Source: Atopobium deltae (lineage in GTDB: Bacteria > Actinomycetota > Coriobacteriia > Coriobacteriales > Atopobiaceae). Taken from it: a DNA stretch of 35,027 bases. Position 1 is the stretch's first letter. Each line of letters begins with the position of its first letter. The DNA lies in contig NZ_KQ959516.1 in assembly GCF_001552785.1 (NCBI RefSeq), forward strand, positions 54,726 through 89,752, in the 5' to 3' direction. The position numbers and the translations under genes are program-made. Below are positions 25,538-34,318 of the stretch, one piece after another. Under the pieces are notes generated by a model that searched no databases, was not told the DNA's origin, and was given only the letters and a program-made list of their open reading frames with translations.

Positions 25538-27295
25538 CTACAGCAATCGCAACGACACCTCGTTAAGCTGCTTGTCCGAAACTTCGCTTGGCGCTGCACT
25601 CATCAAATCCGAACCAGAGGTCGTCTTTGGAAATGCCATGACGTCGCGAATGGAATCCGCACCAGCAAGAAGCATACACACACGATCCAGACCCAACGCA
25701 AAGCCACCCATGGGAGGAGCACCAAACTCAAGCGCTTCCATGAGGAAACCAAATTGCTCGCGGGCGGTCTTCTCGTCAAAGCCAAGCTTCTTCAAGATGC
25801 GCATTTGCAGCGCGGCATCGTGAATACGCATGCCGCCGCCGCCTGCTTCGTATCCGTCCATCACGAAGTCGTAGGTGTGCGAACCCAACGCCAACGGATC
25901 GGAGTCCAGAAGGTCGAGCTGGTCTTCTTGCGGCTGAGTAAAGGGCTGATGCTCGGCAGCGTAGGCCTGGCGATCCTCATCCCAGTGGAACAGCGGAAAA
26001 TCAACCACCCACAAAAAGTCATGGCCCTCGCGGGGAACCTGCAGTTCATCAGCCATGTAATTGCGCATGCCGCCCAAAATGCTATCAGACTCAAGACGCG
26101 TGCCCACGGCGAACAACACCAGGTCGCCTGGCTGTACGTCCATCTCGCGACGAATGCCGTCCATCTCGTCATCCGACAAAAACTTAGCGATAGGACTCGT
26201 CACGCTCCCGTCAGCGCGAAACGCAATGTACGCAAGACCTTTTGCGCCAAAGCCCGCAGCAACTCCAGCGAGTTTATCAATCTGCGAGCGCGGCCAAACA
26301 CCAGCACCACGCGCATTAATAGCCTTCGTGTACTGACCATCCGAAGCATAGGCGCTCGCAAAGAGCTTAAACTTCGACTGCACAAACACGTCCGTCACAT
26401 CGTGTAGCTCCATGCCAAAGCGTGTGTCGGGCTTATCGATACCGTAGGTGTCCATGGCATCCCAATAGCTCATACGACGCAGAGGCGTAGGCATCGTGAC
26501 GCCGACCTTGGCAAAGGCTGCCGATAAGACCGCTTCGAGTGCATCCATCACATCGTGCTCATCGACGAAGCTCATTTCGATATCAACCTGGCTAAACTCA
26601 GGCTGACGGTCAGCGCGCAAATCCTCATCGCGGAAGCATTTAGCGACTTGGTAGTAGCGCTCGATACCCCCGATCATCAGCATTTGCTTAAGGAGTTGCG
26701 GAGACTGCGGCAGCGCATAAAAATGACCAGGCTGCGTGCGGCTCGGCACCAAAAAGTCGCGAGCGCCTTCGGGCGTGGACTTAAACAGCGCAGGGGTCTC
26801 GACCTCAGTAAAGTGATTGTCATGCAGCGCCTGACGGATGGCAAAGGTAAAGTCAGAGCGCAGCTGCAGATTATGTATCATGTGCGGACGACGCAGGTCC
26901 AAATAGCGATAGCGAAGACGCAGGTCCTCGGCGGTATCGATGTCATCCTCAATGGGAAATGGCGGAGTTTTTGATGTGTTAAGTACCTCAAGCTCGCTAG
27001 CAAGCACTTCTATTTCGCCTGTTGCGAGCTTAGGGTTTGCATCGGGGCGAACGCGCACAACGCCGCTCACCTTTAGCGGCCACTCGCCGCGTACCTGCTC
27101 GGCTTTATGAAATGGCACACCATCGGCATGGTGGGGATCGACGGCAATCTGCGTAATTCCCGCGCGATCGCGCAAATCGATGAAGATAAGACCGCCGTGG
27201 TCGCGACGACGGGCGACCCATCCCGTAAGGGTTACCTGTGCGCCAATATCGCTTGTACGAAGTTGACCACAGTCGTGCGTGTGCATAGAGTACAT
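25538..27295 (-). CDS. aspS: Aspartyl-tRNA synthetase
   Basis: The 585-residue class IIb enzyme charges tRNA-Asp (and possibly tRNA-Asn). The N-terminal OB fold reads VTLTGWVARRRDHGGLIFIDLRDR. Class II motif 1 is in RRPHMIHNLQLRSDF and following, motif 2 in YYQVAKCFRDEDLRADRQPEFSQ-type sequence, and motif 3 in GFALGLDRVCMLL near the C-terminus. A bacterial-type GAD insertion lies between motifs 2 and 3. The start is ATG 27295 with GAAAGGAAAT before it; ATG three codons on is possible. Length is normal for the bacterial type. Confidence 0.97.
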   Translation of the reverse strand: MYSMHTHDCGQLRTSDIGAQVTLTGWVARRRDHGGLIFIDLRDRAGITQIAVDPHHADGVPFHKAEQVRGEWPLKVSGVVRVRPDANPKLATGEIEVLASELEVLNTSKTPPFPIEDDIDTAEDLRLRYRYLDLRRPHMIHNLQLRSDFTFAIRQALHDNHFTEVETPALFKSTPEGARDFLVPSRTQPGHFYALPQSPQLLKQMLMIGGIERYYQVAKCFRDEDLRADRQPEFSQVDIEMSFVDEHDVMDALEAVLSAAFAKVGVTMPTPLRRMSYWDAMDTYGIDKPDTRFGMELHDVTDVFVQSKFKLFASAYASDGQYTKAINARGAGVWPRSQIDKLAGVAAGFGAKGLAYIAFRADGSVTSPIAKFLSDDEMDGIRREMDVQPGDLVLFAVGTRLESDSILGGMRNYMADELQVPREGHDFLWVVDFPLFHWDEDRQAYAAEHQPFTQPQEDQLDLLDSDPLALGSHTYDFVMDGYEAGGGGMRIHDAALQMRILKKLGFDEKTAREQFGFLMEALEFGAPPMGGFALGLDRVCMLLAGADSIRDVMAFPKTTSGSDLMSAAPSEVSDKQLNEVSLRLL

Positions 27296-27313
27296 GTATT
27301 TCCTTTCGTCTAT

Positions 27314-27338
27314 ATCACCCCGTGCCGGGGCGGGTGAT
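27314..27338 (-). other. Leader hairpin ahead of aspS
   Basis: ATCACCC (27314-27320) and GGGTGAT (27332-27338) frame a GC-rich loop about 20 bases before the aspS start, just upstream of its ribosome binding site. It has no T run, so it is not a terminator. A translational role is possible but unproven. I see no T-box features. Confidence 0.4.
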
Positions 27339-27608
27339 GTTGTAGTAAGACGGCATGCGTTTTGTAGACAGCAAATCGTATGCGAAAGCGCACGCTTTGT
27401 TCGCAGTGCGCATAGATTTCTATACTACCAGCATTCGCACAACACGCCTACGCACACACAAAAATTTACTTCGTAGCTACCTTTGAGCCGATAAGAAAAT
27501 CCGTTACCCTAAAACCCTTTGATGAGAAACAATATTAGTGGTCGATCGCGGTACGATAAACGTGTAGATCTCCCCTTAGGAGTTGTCCCCGTACAGAAAG
27601 GATCAACC

Positions 27609-27914
27609 ATGGGAAAAAGAGCACAGGAACCCCTCGAGTTAAATTACGGCGAGCTGGTAGATTACCTGCATGCTAACCACTCCATTTACATGAAAGTCGG
27701 CAGTGCTATGTACTATCTCACCGACGCAAACTTTCAAGCGTGGAGAGCACAGGATACCAGCAAGCTTAACGAAAAGAATCATTACATTGACTGTAGCGAT
27801 TTAGTTGCTTCTTTAGATGAATTTATGGCTGTCCCCTTTATCTGTGGCAATACTATTAAAGATGTCTTCGCAAGTGCAAAATTCTATGCATCAATAAAAG
27901 GCCAAAAAGAATAG
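27609..27914 (+). CDS. Small conserved-looking orphan protein, unknown
   Basis: Of several start options, ATG 27609 is chosen because GAAAGGAT lies 7 bases ahead; this gives 101 residues. The protein is soluble, without signal peptide or membrane span, and has a LNYGELVDYLHANHSIYMKVG-like start and a tyrosine-rich middle. I do not recognise a family. It lies between aspS and hisS on the opposite strand and has its own good terminator, so it is expressed on its own. The codon use is like that of its neighbours. Confidence 0.75.
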   Translation: MGKRAQEPLELNYGELVDYLHANHSIYMKVGSAMYYLTDANFQAWRAQDTSKLNEKNHYIDCSDLVASLDEFMAVPFICGNTIKDVFASAKFYASIKGQKE

Positions 27915-27951
27915 TTCATATTTGAGCTCGAACCTAGGTCGCGTTTGAGCC

Positions 27952-27965
27952 CGCACTTAAGTGCG
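27952..27965. repeat. 14-bp perfect palindrome
   Basis: CGCACTTAAGTGCG is a perfect palindrome 37 bp after the stop of the orphan gene. It might be a protein-binding site; nothing nearby identifies a partner. Confidence 0.5.
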
Positions 27966-28016
27966 CGTCTGGCCCTGAACTTTGAACTTTTATTATTTAC
28001 CTGAGCTTGCGTATGT

Positions 28017-28060
28017 ATGGCGTTACAGACGGTAGAAGCACGTGTGTAACGCCATTTTTT
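28017..28060 (+). terminator. Terminator of the orphan gene
   Basis: ATGGCGTTACA (28017-28027) pairs perfectly with TGTAACGCCAT (28045-28055) and is followed by a T run to 28060. Confidence 0.88.
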
Positions 28061-28193
28061 GTAATTCGCACCATACCCGTCCATAGCAACGGAGTTACGG
28101 TGGCTTTCTCGAATCCCTTCACTAAAAAACGCAGCGCAAAAAAACAACGCACATACCTCCAGCACAACGTCTGAAGCGACGACAAGCCGCGAC

Positions 28194-29504
28194 TTAGCAG
28201 TGCTCGCTCACAAAGGCCACAAGACCGTCGACCTCAACACAAGTCTGCTCGTGCGTCTGCATGTCGCGAACCGTATAGTAGTTATGCGCAAGCTCATCTT
28301 CACCAATAATGACGCACAGCGAAGCGCCGAGTTTATCGGCTTGCTTAAATTGACTCTTTAACGAACGGCCCTGATAGTCGGCCTCCGCACGGATGCCCGC
28401 ACGACGCAACGCAAGTGTCGCATCAAAAACAGCCTGGCGCTGCGGTGCGTCCGTATAGGCTACATACACACAGGATGGCTGCGGGATTTCCAAGGGATGC
28501 CCGCAAGAAGCCAACGCCAACATAATGCGCTCAAAGCCAACCGCAAAACCAACGGCAGGCGTGGGCTTTCCGCCCGAAACCTCAACCAAACCGTCATAGC
28601 GGCCGCCGCCGCCAATGGCACCTACTGCAGCGCCAACGACATCAATTTCAAACACAGTACGTGTGTAGTAGTCCAGGCCGCGAACCAGCGTGGGATCTTC
28701 ACTAAAGGCAATGCCCGCCTTGTGCAAATAGGCTTTGACCTGGTCATAATGCGAAACGCAGGCATCGCACAGATTGTCGGTCACCAAAGGCGCCTGCTGC
28801 ATAATGGCATGGCAAGCTTCATTTTTGCAATCAAAGCTGCGTAAGGGGTTAATCTTTGCGCGTTCAAGGCAGTCGTCACACATCGCATCCTGGTGATCCA
28901 CAATAAATTGACGGACCTTCTCGCGATATGCCGGACGGCATGCTTCGTCACCCATCGAATTAAGGGCTACATGCAACTGTGCTGGGTCAAAGCCGAGACG
29001 CTTAAAGAACTCGAGCAAAACAATAATACATTCCGAATCGGAAGCAGCATCGGACGCACCGATCCACTCAAGACCAATCTGGTGGAATTGACGCAGGCGG
29101 CCCTTTTGCGGACGCTCCCCACGAAACATCGCTTCGGCATACCAAAACTTTGCGGGAGAGGAGCCTTGGGGAACAAGGTTATTCTCGACAACTGCACGAA
29201 CAACGCCAGCCGTACCCTCGGGACGCATCGCCATGCGCTGGCGCGGCTTTAAGCCATGCTCGCTTCCCGCTTCAAGCAAGGTCGAAAAGAGCGCGCCCGA
29301 AACCACACGAAACATCTCTTTGCGCACCACGTCGGTAGACTCGCCAATGCCGTGCACGAAGGTGTCGATCTGCTCGATCGCAGGAGTTTCGATCATGTCA
29401 AAGCCATAGGCACCAAAGAGCTCGCGCGCTGTATCTTGCATATGCTGCCAAGCGCGCATGTAGTCACCGTACAGATCTTCGGTTCCCTGGATTTTTTGGG
29501 CCAT
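28194..29504 (-). CDS. hisS: Histidyl-tRNA synthetase
   Basis: The 436-residue class IIa enzyme charges tRNA-His. It has the family N-terminus (IQGTEDLYGD), motif 2 (FWYAEAMFRGERPQKGRLRQFHQIG), the histidine-A segments LVRGLDYYTRTVFE and GGGGRYDGL, and the C-terminal anticodon-binding domain. A cysteine-rich insert (CDDC, FDCKNEACHA, CDAC) is present, as in many bacterial HisRS. The start ATG 29504 has GGAAGGGA before it. The LysR gene lies 46 bp upstream on the same strand. Confidence 0.97.
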   Translation of the reverse strand: MAQKIQGTEDLYGDYMRAWQHMQDTARELFGAYGFDMIETPAIEQIDTFVHGIGESTDVVRKEMFRVVSGALFSTLLEAGSEHGLKPRQRMAMRPEGTAGVVRAVVENNLVPQGSSPAKFWYAEAMFRGERPQKGRLRQFHQIGLEWIGASDAASDSECIIVLLEFFKRLGFDPAQLHVALNSMGDEACRPAYREKVRQFIVDHQDAMCDDCLERAKINPLRSFDCKNEACHAIMQQAPLVTDNLCDACVSHYDQVKAYLHKAGIAFSEDPTLVRGLDYYTRTVFEIDVVGAAVGAIGGGGRYDGLVEVSGGKPTPAVGFAVGFERIMLALASCGHPLEIPQPSCVYVAYTDAPQRQAVFDATLALRRAGIRAEADYQGRSLKSQFKQADKLGASLCVIIGEDELAHNYYTVRDMQTHEQTCVEVDGLVAFVSEHC

Positions 29505-29550
29505 TGGTAAATCCCTTCCTTGCGTTTGTCTGCGTTGTACTATAGCGCAG

Positions 29551-30504
29551 CTATTTTGTTTTTATGTCGGGGCGCTGACGATCATTGGTATTAATCATCA
29601 ATTCCTGATAAAAACTCTCGATGACACTCCACACATGATCGGACTTCATCCACGCGGCCGAAACCTTAAAGCGACCGCGGCGCGACAACTCAATCACGCA
29701 CAGCCCATCGGGAGTATCGCCGTTAAATTTGACGTTGACCATTTCCTCGGGACAAAAAGCTGCTCCTACGCCACATTGCGCTAACGAGAAAAGCGTCTCG
29801 GAGTTGGTCGAATAAACCGCAACCTGGGGCCTAAAGCCTGCGAGCTCGAACTCTTGACGCGCAATTTTGCCAGGGACGTCCTTCTCGCCCAGAAGCAGAT
29901 ACGGACAATCCTCCAGGAGCTTTAAGCTGCCCGTGTGCTTGACTTCCTCCACGATCTGCGGCGCGCGATCACCATACAGCGAGTCAAGCAGCTGCCGCGA
30001 AATCACCAGCACGATATGCTCCTCGTACAAATCGCGCACGACAAGCTGCGGTTGCGGCATGGAAATCGTACTTACCGCCATATCGATGCGCCCCTCTTTG
30101 AGCAGATCAAGAAGCTCGGTATTCTCGCCCTCGTAAATCTTGACACGAATATCGGGGTAGCGCTTGCGATAGCTGGCAATCGTTTTGGGCATGATTAGGT
30201 GGCCTCGGGTGCTCGCGATACCCACGGCGAGAAGACCGCGTTTATCGCCCGCGATATCGTCAAAGACGTGACGAAGGTCACGTTGCTCGTTACGAAAACG
30301 GCGCGCAAAATTTAAAAATTCGTTGCCAGAAGCGGTGAGCGTCAGCGGAATGCGCCTGTTGACGAGCTTCACGCGCAGTTCCTTTTCGAGCGAGGCAATG
30401 TGCGCCGAAAGCGTTTGCTGCGTGACATGCAGACGCTTTGCCGCGCGCGTAAAGCTCTGCTCTTCGGCAAGGGCCACAAAATATTCCATACTCTGAAAAT
30501 TCAT
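29551..30504 (-). CDS. LysR-type transcription regulator
   Basis: The 317-residue protein begins with the LysR winged helix (EYFVALAEEQSFTRAAKRLHVTQQTLSAHI-type) and continues with a substrate-binding fold of about 230 residues (LLAVGIASTRGHLIMP, then DIRVKIYEGENTELLDLLKEGRIDMAVS). It is divergent from an NhaC-type antiporter gene, the classic arrangement for control of the neighbour. Its ligand is unknown. The start follows AAGGCGG at a somewhat long distance. Confidence 0.92.
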   Translation of the reverse strand: MNFQSMEYFVALAEEQSFTRAAKRLHVTQQTLSAHIASLEKELRVKLVNRRIPLTLTASGNEFLNFARRFRNEQRDLRHVFDDIAGDKRGLLAVGIASTRGHLIMPKTIASYRKRYPDIRVKIYEGENTELLDLLKEGRIDMAVSTISMPQPQLVVRDLYEEHIVLVISRQLLDSLYGDRAPQIVEEVKHTGSLKLLEDCPYLLLGEKDVPGKIARQEFELAGFRPQVAVYSTNSETLFSLAQCGVGAAFCPEEMVNVKFNGDTPDGLCVIELSRRGRFKVSAAWMKSDHVWSVIESFYQELMINTNDRQRPDIKTK

Positions 30505-30955
30505 ACCAACCGCCTTACCACTGAGCGTGTATCTACCGCGCGCGTTTGCCTGGCGCTTGCTGGCCTTGCCTGGCCTAGCCTGGTGCTCGCCGCGTATCTA
30601 CCGCCCGCTGCGTATCTACTGCTTACCGCACATTTACCGCCGCGACGGCAACCGTTCTCCCATATTCACTATATATACAAATACAAGCGCCTGTGACAGT
30701 CCCGTGACGCGGGCTCAAATCACCCGTATAACGCCTCTACCTTTGGCCTTAGCTCGAGTTTTATACATACCAGTATTTTTTGTACTTCGTATCAATTTTA
30801 ACAGTTGGACTCATAAAAGAGTAGCACGTATTTTATCTAGTGAAAGGGGTAAAACCTTTCCCGATCGTCTAAGTGATTCTTCAGCTCGCTTGAGCGATTC
30901 TTTACGCGTACTTTGTGTTCTCAACCTATCAATACCGAGGAGTTGTACTGAGCTT
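30505..30955. promoter_or_regulatory. LysR/NhaC divergent region with degenerate repeats and promoter
   Basis: The first 150 bases hold degenerate direct repeats: CGTATCTACCG-like copies near 30524, 30591 and 30611, and CCTGGC-rich units at 30547-30590. A promoter candidate for NhaC is TTGGAC (30805-30810) and TATTTT (30829-30834), spacer 18. A weak hairpin, AAAGG/CCTTT, lies at about 30841-30860. No gene is supported here. Confidence 0.4.
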
Positions 30956-32335
30956 ATGGTTGAAACTGGTGTATTACTAAGCTTTGCGGTGCTCTTGCTT
31001 ACGGGCATTGTCATTGGCGCCCCGCTGGTAGCATCGCTTCTTTTGGGTCTCGTTCTCTTTTTGGGTTATGGTCTGTGGCGCAAGCACTCCCCGCAAGAAC
31101 TTTTGGGTATGTCGCTGCAGGGACTTAAAACCGTCCAACACGTCCTCATCTTATTTGCCATCATTGGTATGCTTACAGCAACCTGGCGCGCAGCTGGAAC
31201 CATTGCCTTTATCACGAGCTGGTCTGCCTCGTTAATGCGTCCTGCAACGCTTACCGTGGCGACCTTTTTTATTTGCTCGGCCATGTCCTTTTTGTGCGGC
31301 AGTTCCTTTGGTGCTGCAGCTACCGCAGGTGTCGCCTGCTTTACCATTGGCAAGGCGCTTGGCGCTGAGCCCGCCCTTCTCGGCGGCGCTATTCTTTCGG
31401 GCGTATTCTTTGGTGATCGCTGCTCACCGATGTCATCTTCGGCGGCCCTTATCGCCAATCTCACGCATACTGATATTGCCGAGAATATCGGCCGCATGAT
31501 GCGTAGCGCCAGCATTCCTTTTGTCGCAAGTGCTTTGGTCTTTACGCTGGTTGGTCTTTCGAGCGCATCGCATGCCGCGGCGCCCGATTTTCATACCATG
31601 TTTAGCAATGCCTTCGTGCTCAACCCCATCGTGCTTATCCCTATTGTGCTAGTCCTCGGACTTGCGCTGATGCACGTCGAGGTTAAAAAGAACATGATGT
31701 TGAGCCTTCTGAGCGCACTGGTTATTTGCGTGACGCTGCAGGGTAACTCGATCCTCGATATCCCGCGCCTGCTTGTCTTTGGGTACGTATGCAAGGATCC
31801 CGAAATCGCTTCCATGGTAAACGGCGGTGGCATTATCTCGATGTTTGAGCTTACCTGCATTGTAAGCATTGCTTCCACCTACTCGGGCATCTTTAACGGA
31901 ACGGGCCTTCTGAAGAACCTGCGCGATGCTATTAAAAATGTTTCGGTGCGTACCACGCCCTTTATCGGTGTTCTTCTCACCAGTATTTTGACGGCTATCA
32001 TCGCCTGCGATCAGGTAGTATGCATCATGCTTACCTCGCAGTTATGCGATACCTGCGAGGGAACTGGAACGGCGCTGGCACTTGATATGGAGAATAGCAG
32101 TGCTATCATGCCTGCTCTTGTCCCTTGGTCAACCTCGGTTATTGGCATTCTTGCTTTTACAGGAGCCCCGATCACGAGCGTGCTCTTCGCTTTCTATCCG
32201 ATGTTTATTCCTTTGTGGACTGTGGTGCTATCGGTATACGAGCGCAAGCACCCCAATTTTGTGGAGACCAAGCCCGCGCGCTTTATGGGCCTAAATCGTA
32301 ACGACGACATTCGCCTGGTCAACGAGCTTTCTTAA
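30956..32335 (+). CDS. NhaC-type Na+/H+ antiporter
   Basis: The open frame extends far upstream, but ATG 30956 is the first start giving the family's N-terminus; this yields 459 residues with about 11-12 membrane spans. Family signatures are GDRCSPMSSSAALIAN and ALDMENSSAIMPALVPWS. NhaC proteins exchange sodium for protons, and some subfamilies exchange organic acids or amines. A GAGGAG sequence lies 13 bases ahead of the ATG, further than usual. The divergent LysR gene probably regulates it. Confidence 0.9.
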   Translation: MVETGVLLSFAVLLLTGIVIGAPLVASLLLGLVLFLGYGLWRKHSPQELLGMSLQGLKTVQHVLILFAIIGMLTATWRAAGTIAFITSWSASLMRPATLTVATFFICSAMSFLCGSSFGAAATAGVACFTIGKALGAEPALLGGAILSGVFFGDRCSPMSSSAALIANLTHTDIAENIGRMMRSASIPFVASALVFTLVGLSSASHAAAPDFHTMFSNAFVLNPIVLIPIVLVLGLALMHVEVKKNMMLSLLSALVICVTLQGNSILDIPRLLVFGYVCKDPEIASMVNGGGIISMFELTCIVSIASTYSGIFNGTGLLKNLRDAIKNVSVRTTPFIGVLLTSILTAIIACDQVVCIMLTSQLCDTCEGTGTALALDMENSSAIMPALVPWSTSVIGILAFTGAPITSVLFAFYPMFIPLWTVVLSVYERKHPNFVETKPARFMGLNRNDDIRLVNELS

Positions 32336-32394
32336 AGCGGATGCGTCTTAGAGCCCACGCGTTCTGCAGATAAGCACAGCGAAGTCGCTGATGA

Positions 32395-32440
32395 AAAGAA
32401 GCTGGTAACCCATGGGTTACCAGCTTCTTTGTTTACTTTA
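32395..32440 (+). terminator. Bidirectional terminator between NhaC and ilvE
   Basis: An 18-bp perfect self-complementary sequence on each side of 32412/32413 (32395-32430) forms a long stem, with T-rich sequence after it. It serves the convergent NhaC and ilvE genes. Confidence 0.9.
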
Positions 32441-32513
32441 CTGTTACGCTTGAGCTTGAGCTTCAGGGCGTTGTTTGCACTTAGGTTTGGAGCCTTAAGG
32501 CGCCATCGCCTGT

Positions 32514-33542
32514 TTAAAGCGTGATACGGTGCACCCAGCCAAAGCTGTCTTTAAGCTCACCTGATTGAATGCCAAGCAGGTTTTCGCGCAGCTTACGCAT
32601 AACGGGACCCACTTCTTCCATACCGTAGACGATGCTCTTATCGGCACTATCAATCTGACCAACAGGAGAAATCACCGCTGCTGTGCCGCACATACCACAC
32701 TCCACAAACTGATTGAGCTCATCAAAGCGCACGGGGCGCTGCTCGACCTTCATGCCCAAGAGCTTTTGAGCGACATCGACCAGTGAACGGCGAGTAATCG
32801 AAGGCAAGATGGAATCAGTTGCCGATTGAGGAACCACCAGGGTGCCTGCCTCATTGACAAAGAGGAAGTTTGCACCGCCCGACTCCTCAACAAAGCTGCG
32901 TGTTTGCGGATCAAGATACATATTATCCGCGTACCCCAAGCTATGCGCCTGCACACTGGGATACAAACTCATAGCATAGTTCAGGCCAGCCTTGATGTTA
33001 CCCGTACCATGCGGTGCTGCACGATCATACTCAGATACCTGCAGCTTTACGGGTTTCATGCCGCCCTTGTAATAGGCGCCAACGGGCGTCACTAAGATGC
33101 GGAACTGATACTCATCGGCAGGCTTAACGCCAATAACGTCACCCGTTGCGACCATAAAGGGACGGACATACAGCGTCGCACCACTTCCAAAAGGAGGTAC
33201 CCACGCGACGTTGGCACGCACGACTTTCTCGACAGCCTCAACGAAGCGATCCTCGGGAAAAGCGGGCATGCAAATGCGGCGCGCAGAATCAGCCATGCGG
33301 TGCGCGTTTTGATCGGGTCTGAAGCAAACAATGTCTCCGTCTTTGGTGGTATAGGCCTTAAGGCCTTCAAATACTTCCTGGCAGTAATGGAAAATACCCG
33401 CGCATTCCGATAAGGCCAAACTGTGGTCTTCAGTCAGCGCACCTTCATCCCAAGCACCATTTTTGTACCAAGAGACGTAGCTGTAGTCGGTTTTTTGGTA
33501 TGAAAAACTAAGACTTGACCAGTCCAAATTCTTTTTCTGCAT
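32514..33542 (-). CDS. ilvE: Branched-chain amino acid aminotransferase
   Basis: The 342-residue protein is a fold-type IV PLP enzyme of the larger, group II BCAT type. It interconverts leucine, isoleucine and valine with their 2-keto acids. The PLP lysine is K184 in HGTGNIKAGLNYA; substrate motifs are YCQEVFEGLKAY and ATLYVRPFM. ATG 33542 is preferred to a TTG six bases upstream because AGAGGG lies about 6 bases ahead of it. It is a single gene with a shared terminator. Confidence 0.95.
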   Translation of the reverse strand: MQKKNLDWSSLSFSYQKTDYSYVSWYKNGAWDEGALTEDHSLALSECAGIFHYCQEVFEGLKAYTTKDGDIVCFRPDQNAHRMADSARRICMPAFPEDRFVEAVEKVVRANVAWVPPFGSGATLYVRPFMVATGDVIGVKPADEYQFRILVTPVGAYYKGGMKPVKLQVSEYDRAAPHGTGNIKAGLNYAMSLYPSVQAHSLGYADNMYLDPQTRSFVEESGGANFLFVNEAGTLVVPQSATDSILPSITRRSLVDVAQKLLGMKVEQRPVRFDELNQFVECGMCGTAAVISPVGQIDSADKSIVYGMEEVGPVMRKLRENLLGIQSGELKDSFGWVHRITL

Positions 33543-33647
33543 ATACAACCCTCTATGCTCTATTGTGTACGGTTTTGTGCGGCTTCGAGCTTAACTCGTG
33601 ACGAGCGCACAGCGAGTGCCCAGCGCTAGACGCGGGCACGACCTTGG

Positions 33648-34268
33648 TTAAGCGCTCTTCATGACTACCGAGCGTACCACACCTGCCGTGTGATCGCAGG
33701 CATCCATGCACTTCTCCATCAATTCAAACATACGAAGCCATGCCAAGGTGTAACGACCTGCCTCTTCATCGTTGAACAGACGGCGCAGTGCGTTGCGGTA
33801 AACCACGTCACCCTCGTCCTCGACATTACCGATGGCGATGGACATCTCCATAACCAAAGGATCGGTCTTGTAGTGCGGCAGGTGGTCAATCATCGTTTTG
33901 ACTTCCTCAACGGCGCGCTTAGCAAGACGAGCCATCTGAGGAGCCTCTTTACGCATGTCAGCAATGTTAAACAGGTCAAAGCGCTCGCAGACGGCATTCA
34001 TGTTGTCGATAATATCGTCCATCGCGAAGGCCAAGTCGGAAATATCCTCGCGCTCAAAGGGCGTGATAAACGAGGAGTAAAGTTCCTTCAAAATGCGCGA
34101 AACCTTTTGGTCGCAGCTGTGCTCGTAGACCTTCATCTGCGGAATGCGCGAGGCAGACTCGGGAAGGCTCTCGAAAATTGCGACGTACTCATCCGCGGCT
34201 TCGGAAATAGTTGCTACTAAATCCTTGAGCATCGTATAAAACTGGTCTTCTTTCTTGATGCGAGGCAT
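33648..34268 (-). CDS. DUF47 / PhoU-like protein
   Basis: The 206-residue protein is all helical with the DUF47 pattern: a KKEDQFYTML start, YEHSCDQKVSRIL, FITPFEREDISDLAFAMDDIID, and ERFDLF. DUF47 proteins are PhoU relatives that regulate or assist PiT-type phosphate permeases, and here the gene is 50 bp downstream of one, on the same strand. A good AAGGAG precedes ATG 34268. Confidence 0.93.
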   Translation of the reverse strand: MPRIKKEDQFYTMLKDLVATISEAADEYVAIFESLPESASRIPQMKVYEHSCDQKVSRILKELYSSFITPFEREDISDLAFAMDDIIDNMNAVCERFDLFNIADMRKEAPQMARLAKRAVEEVKTMIDHLPHYKTDPLVMEMSIAIGNVEDEGDVVYRNALRRLFNDEEAGRYTLAWLRMFELMEKCMDACDHTAGVVRSVVMKSA

Positions 34269-34318
34269 GCCTGCTCCTTAAAAGTCAAATCAACCGAACA
34301 AAACGGAACCGAATCGAA

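Noticed and set aside
27296-27518. T-box or other tRNA-responsive leader upstream of aspS
   Set aside because: Only one small hairpin is seen. The T-box sequence and antiterminator are missing.
27997-28185. Minus-strand short frames downstream of hisS, one with a hydrophobic start
   Set aside because: They overlap the terminator region and each other in different frames, and no consistent start signal or family motif is seen.
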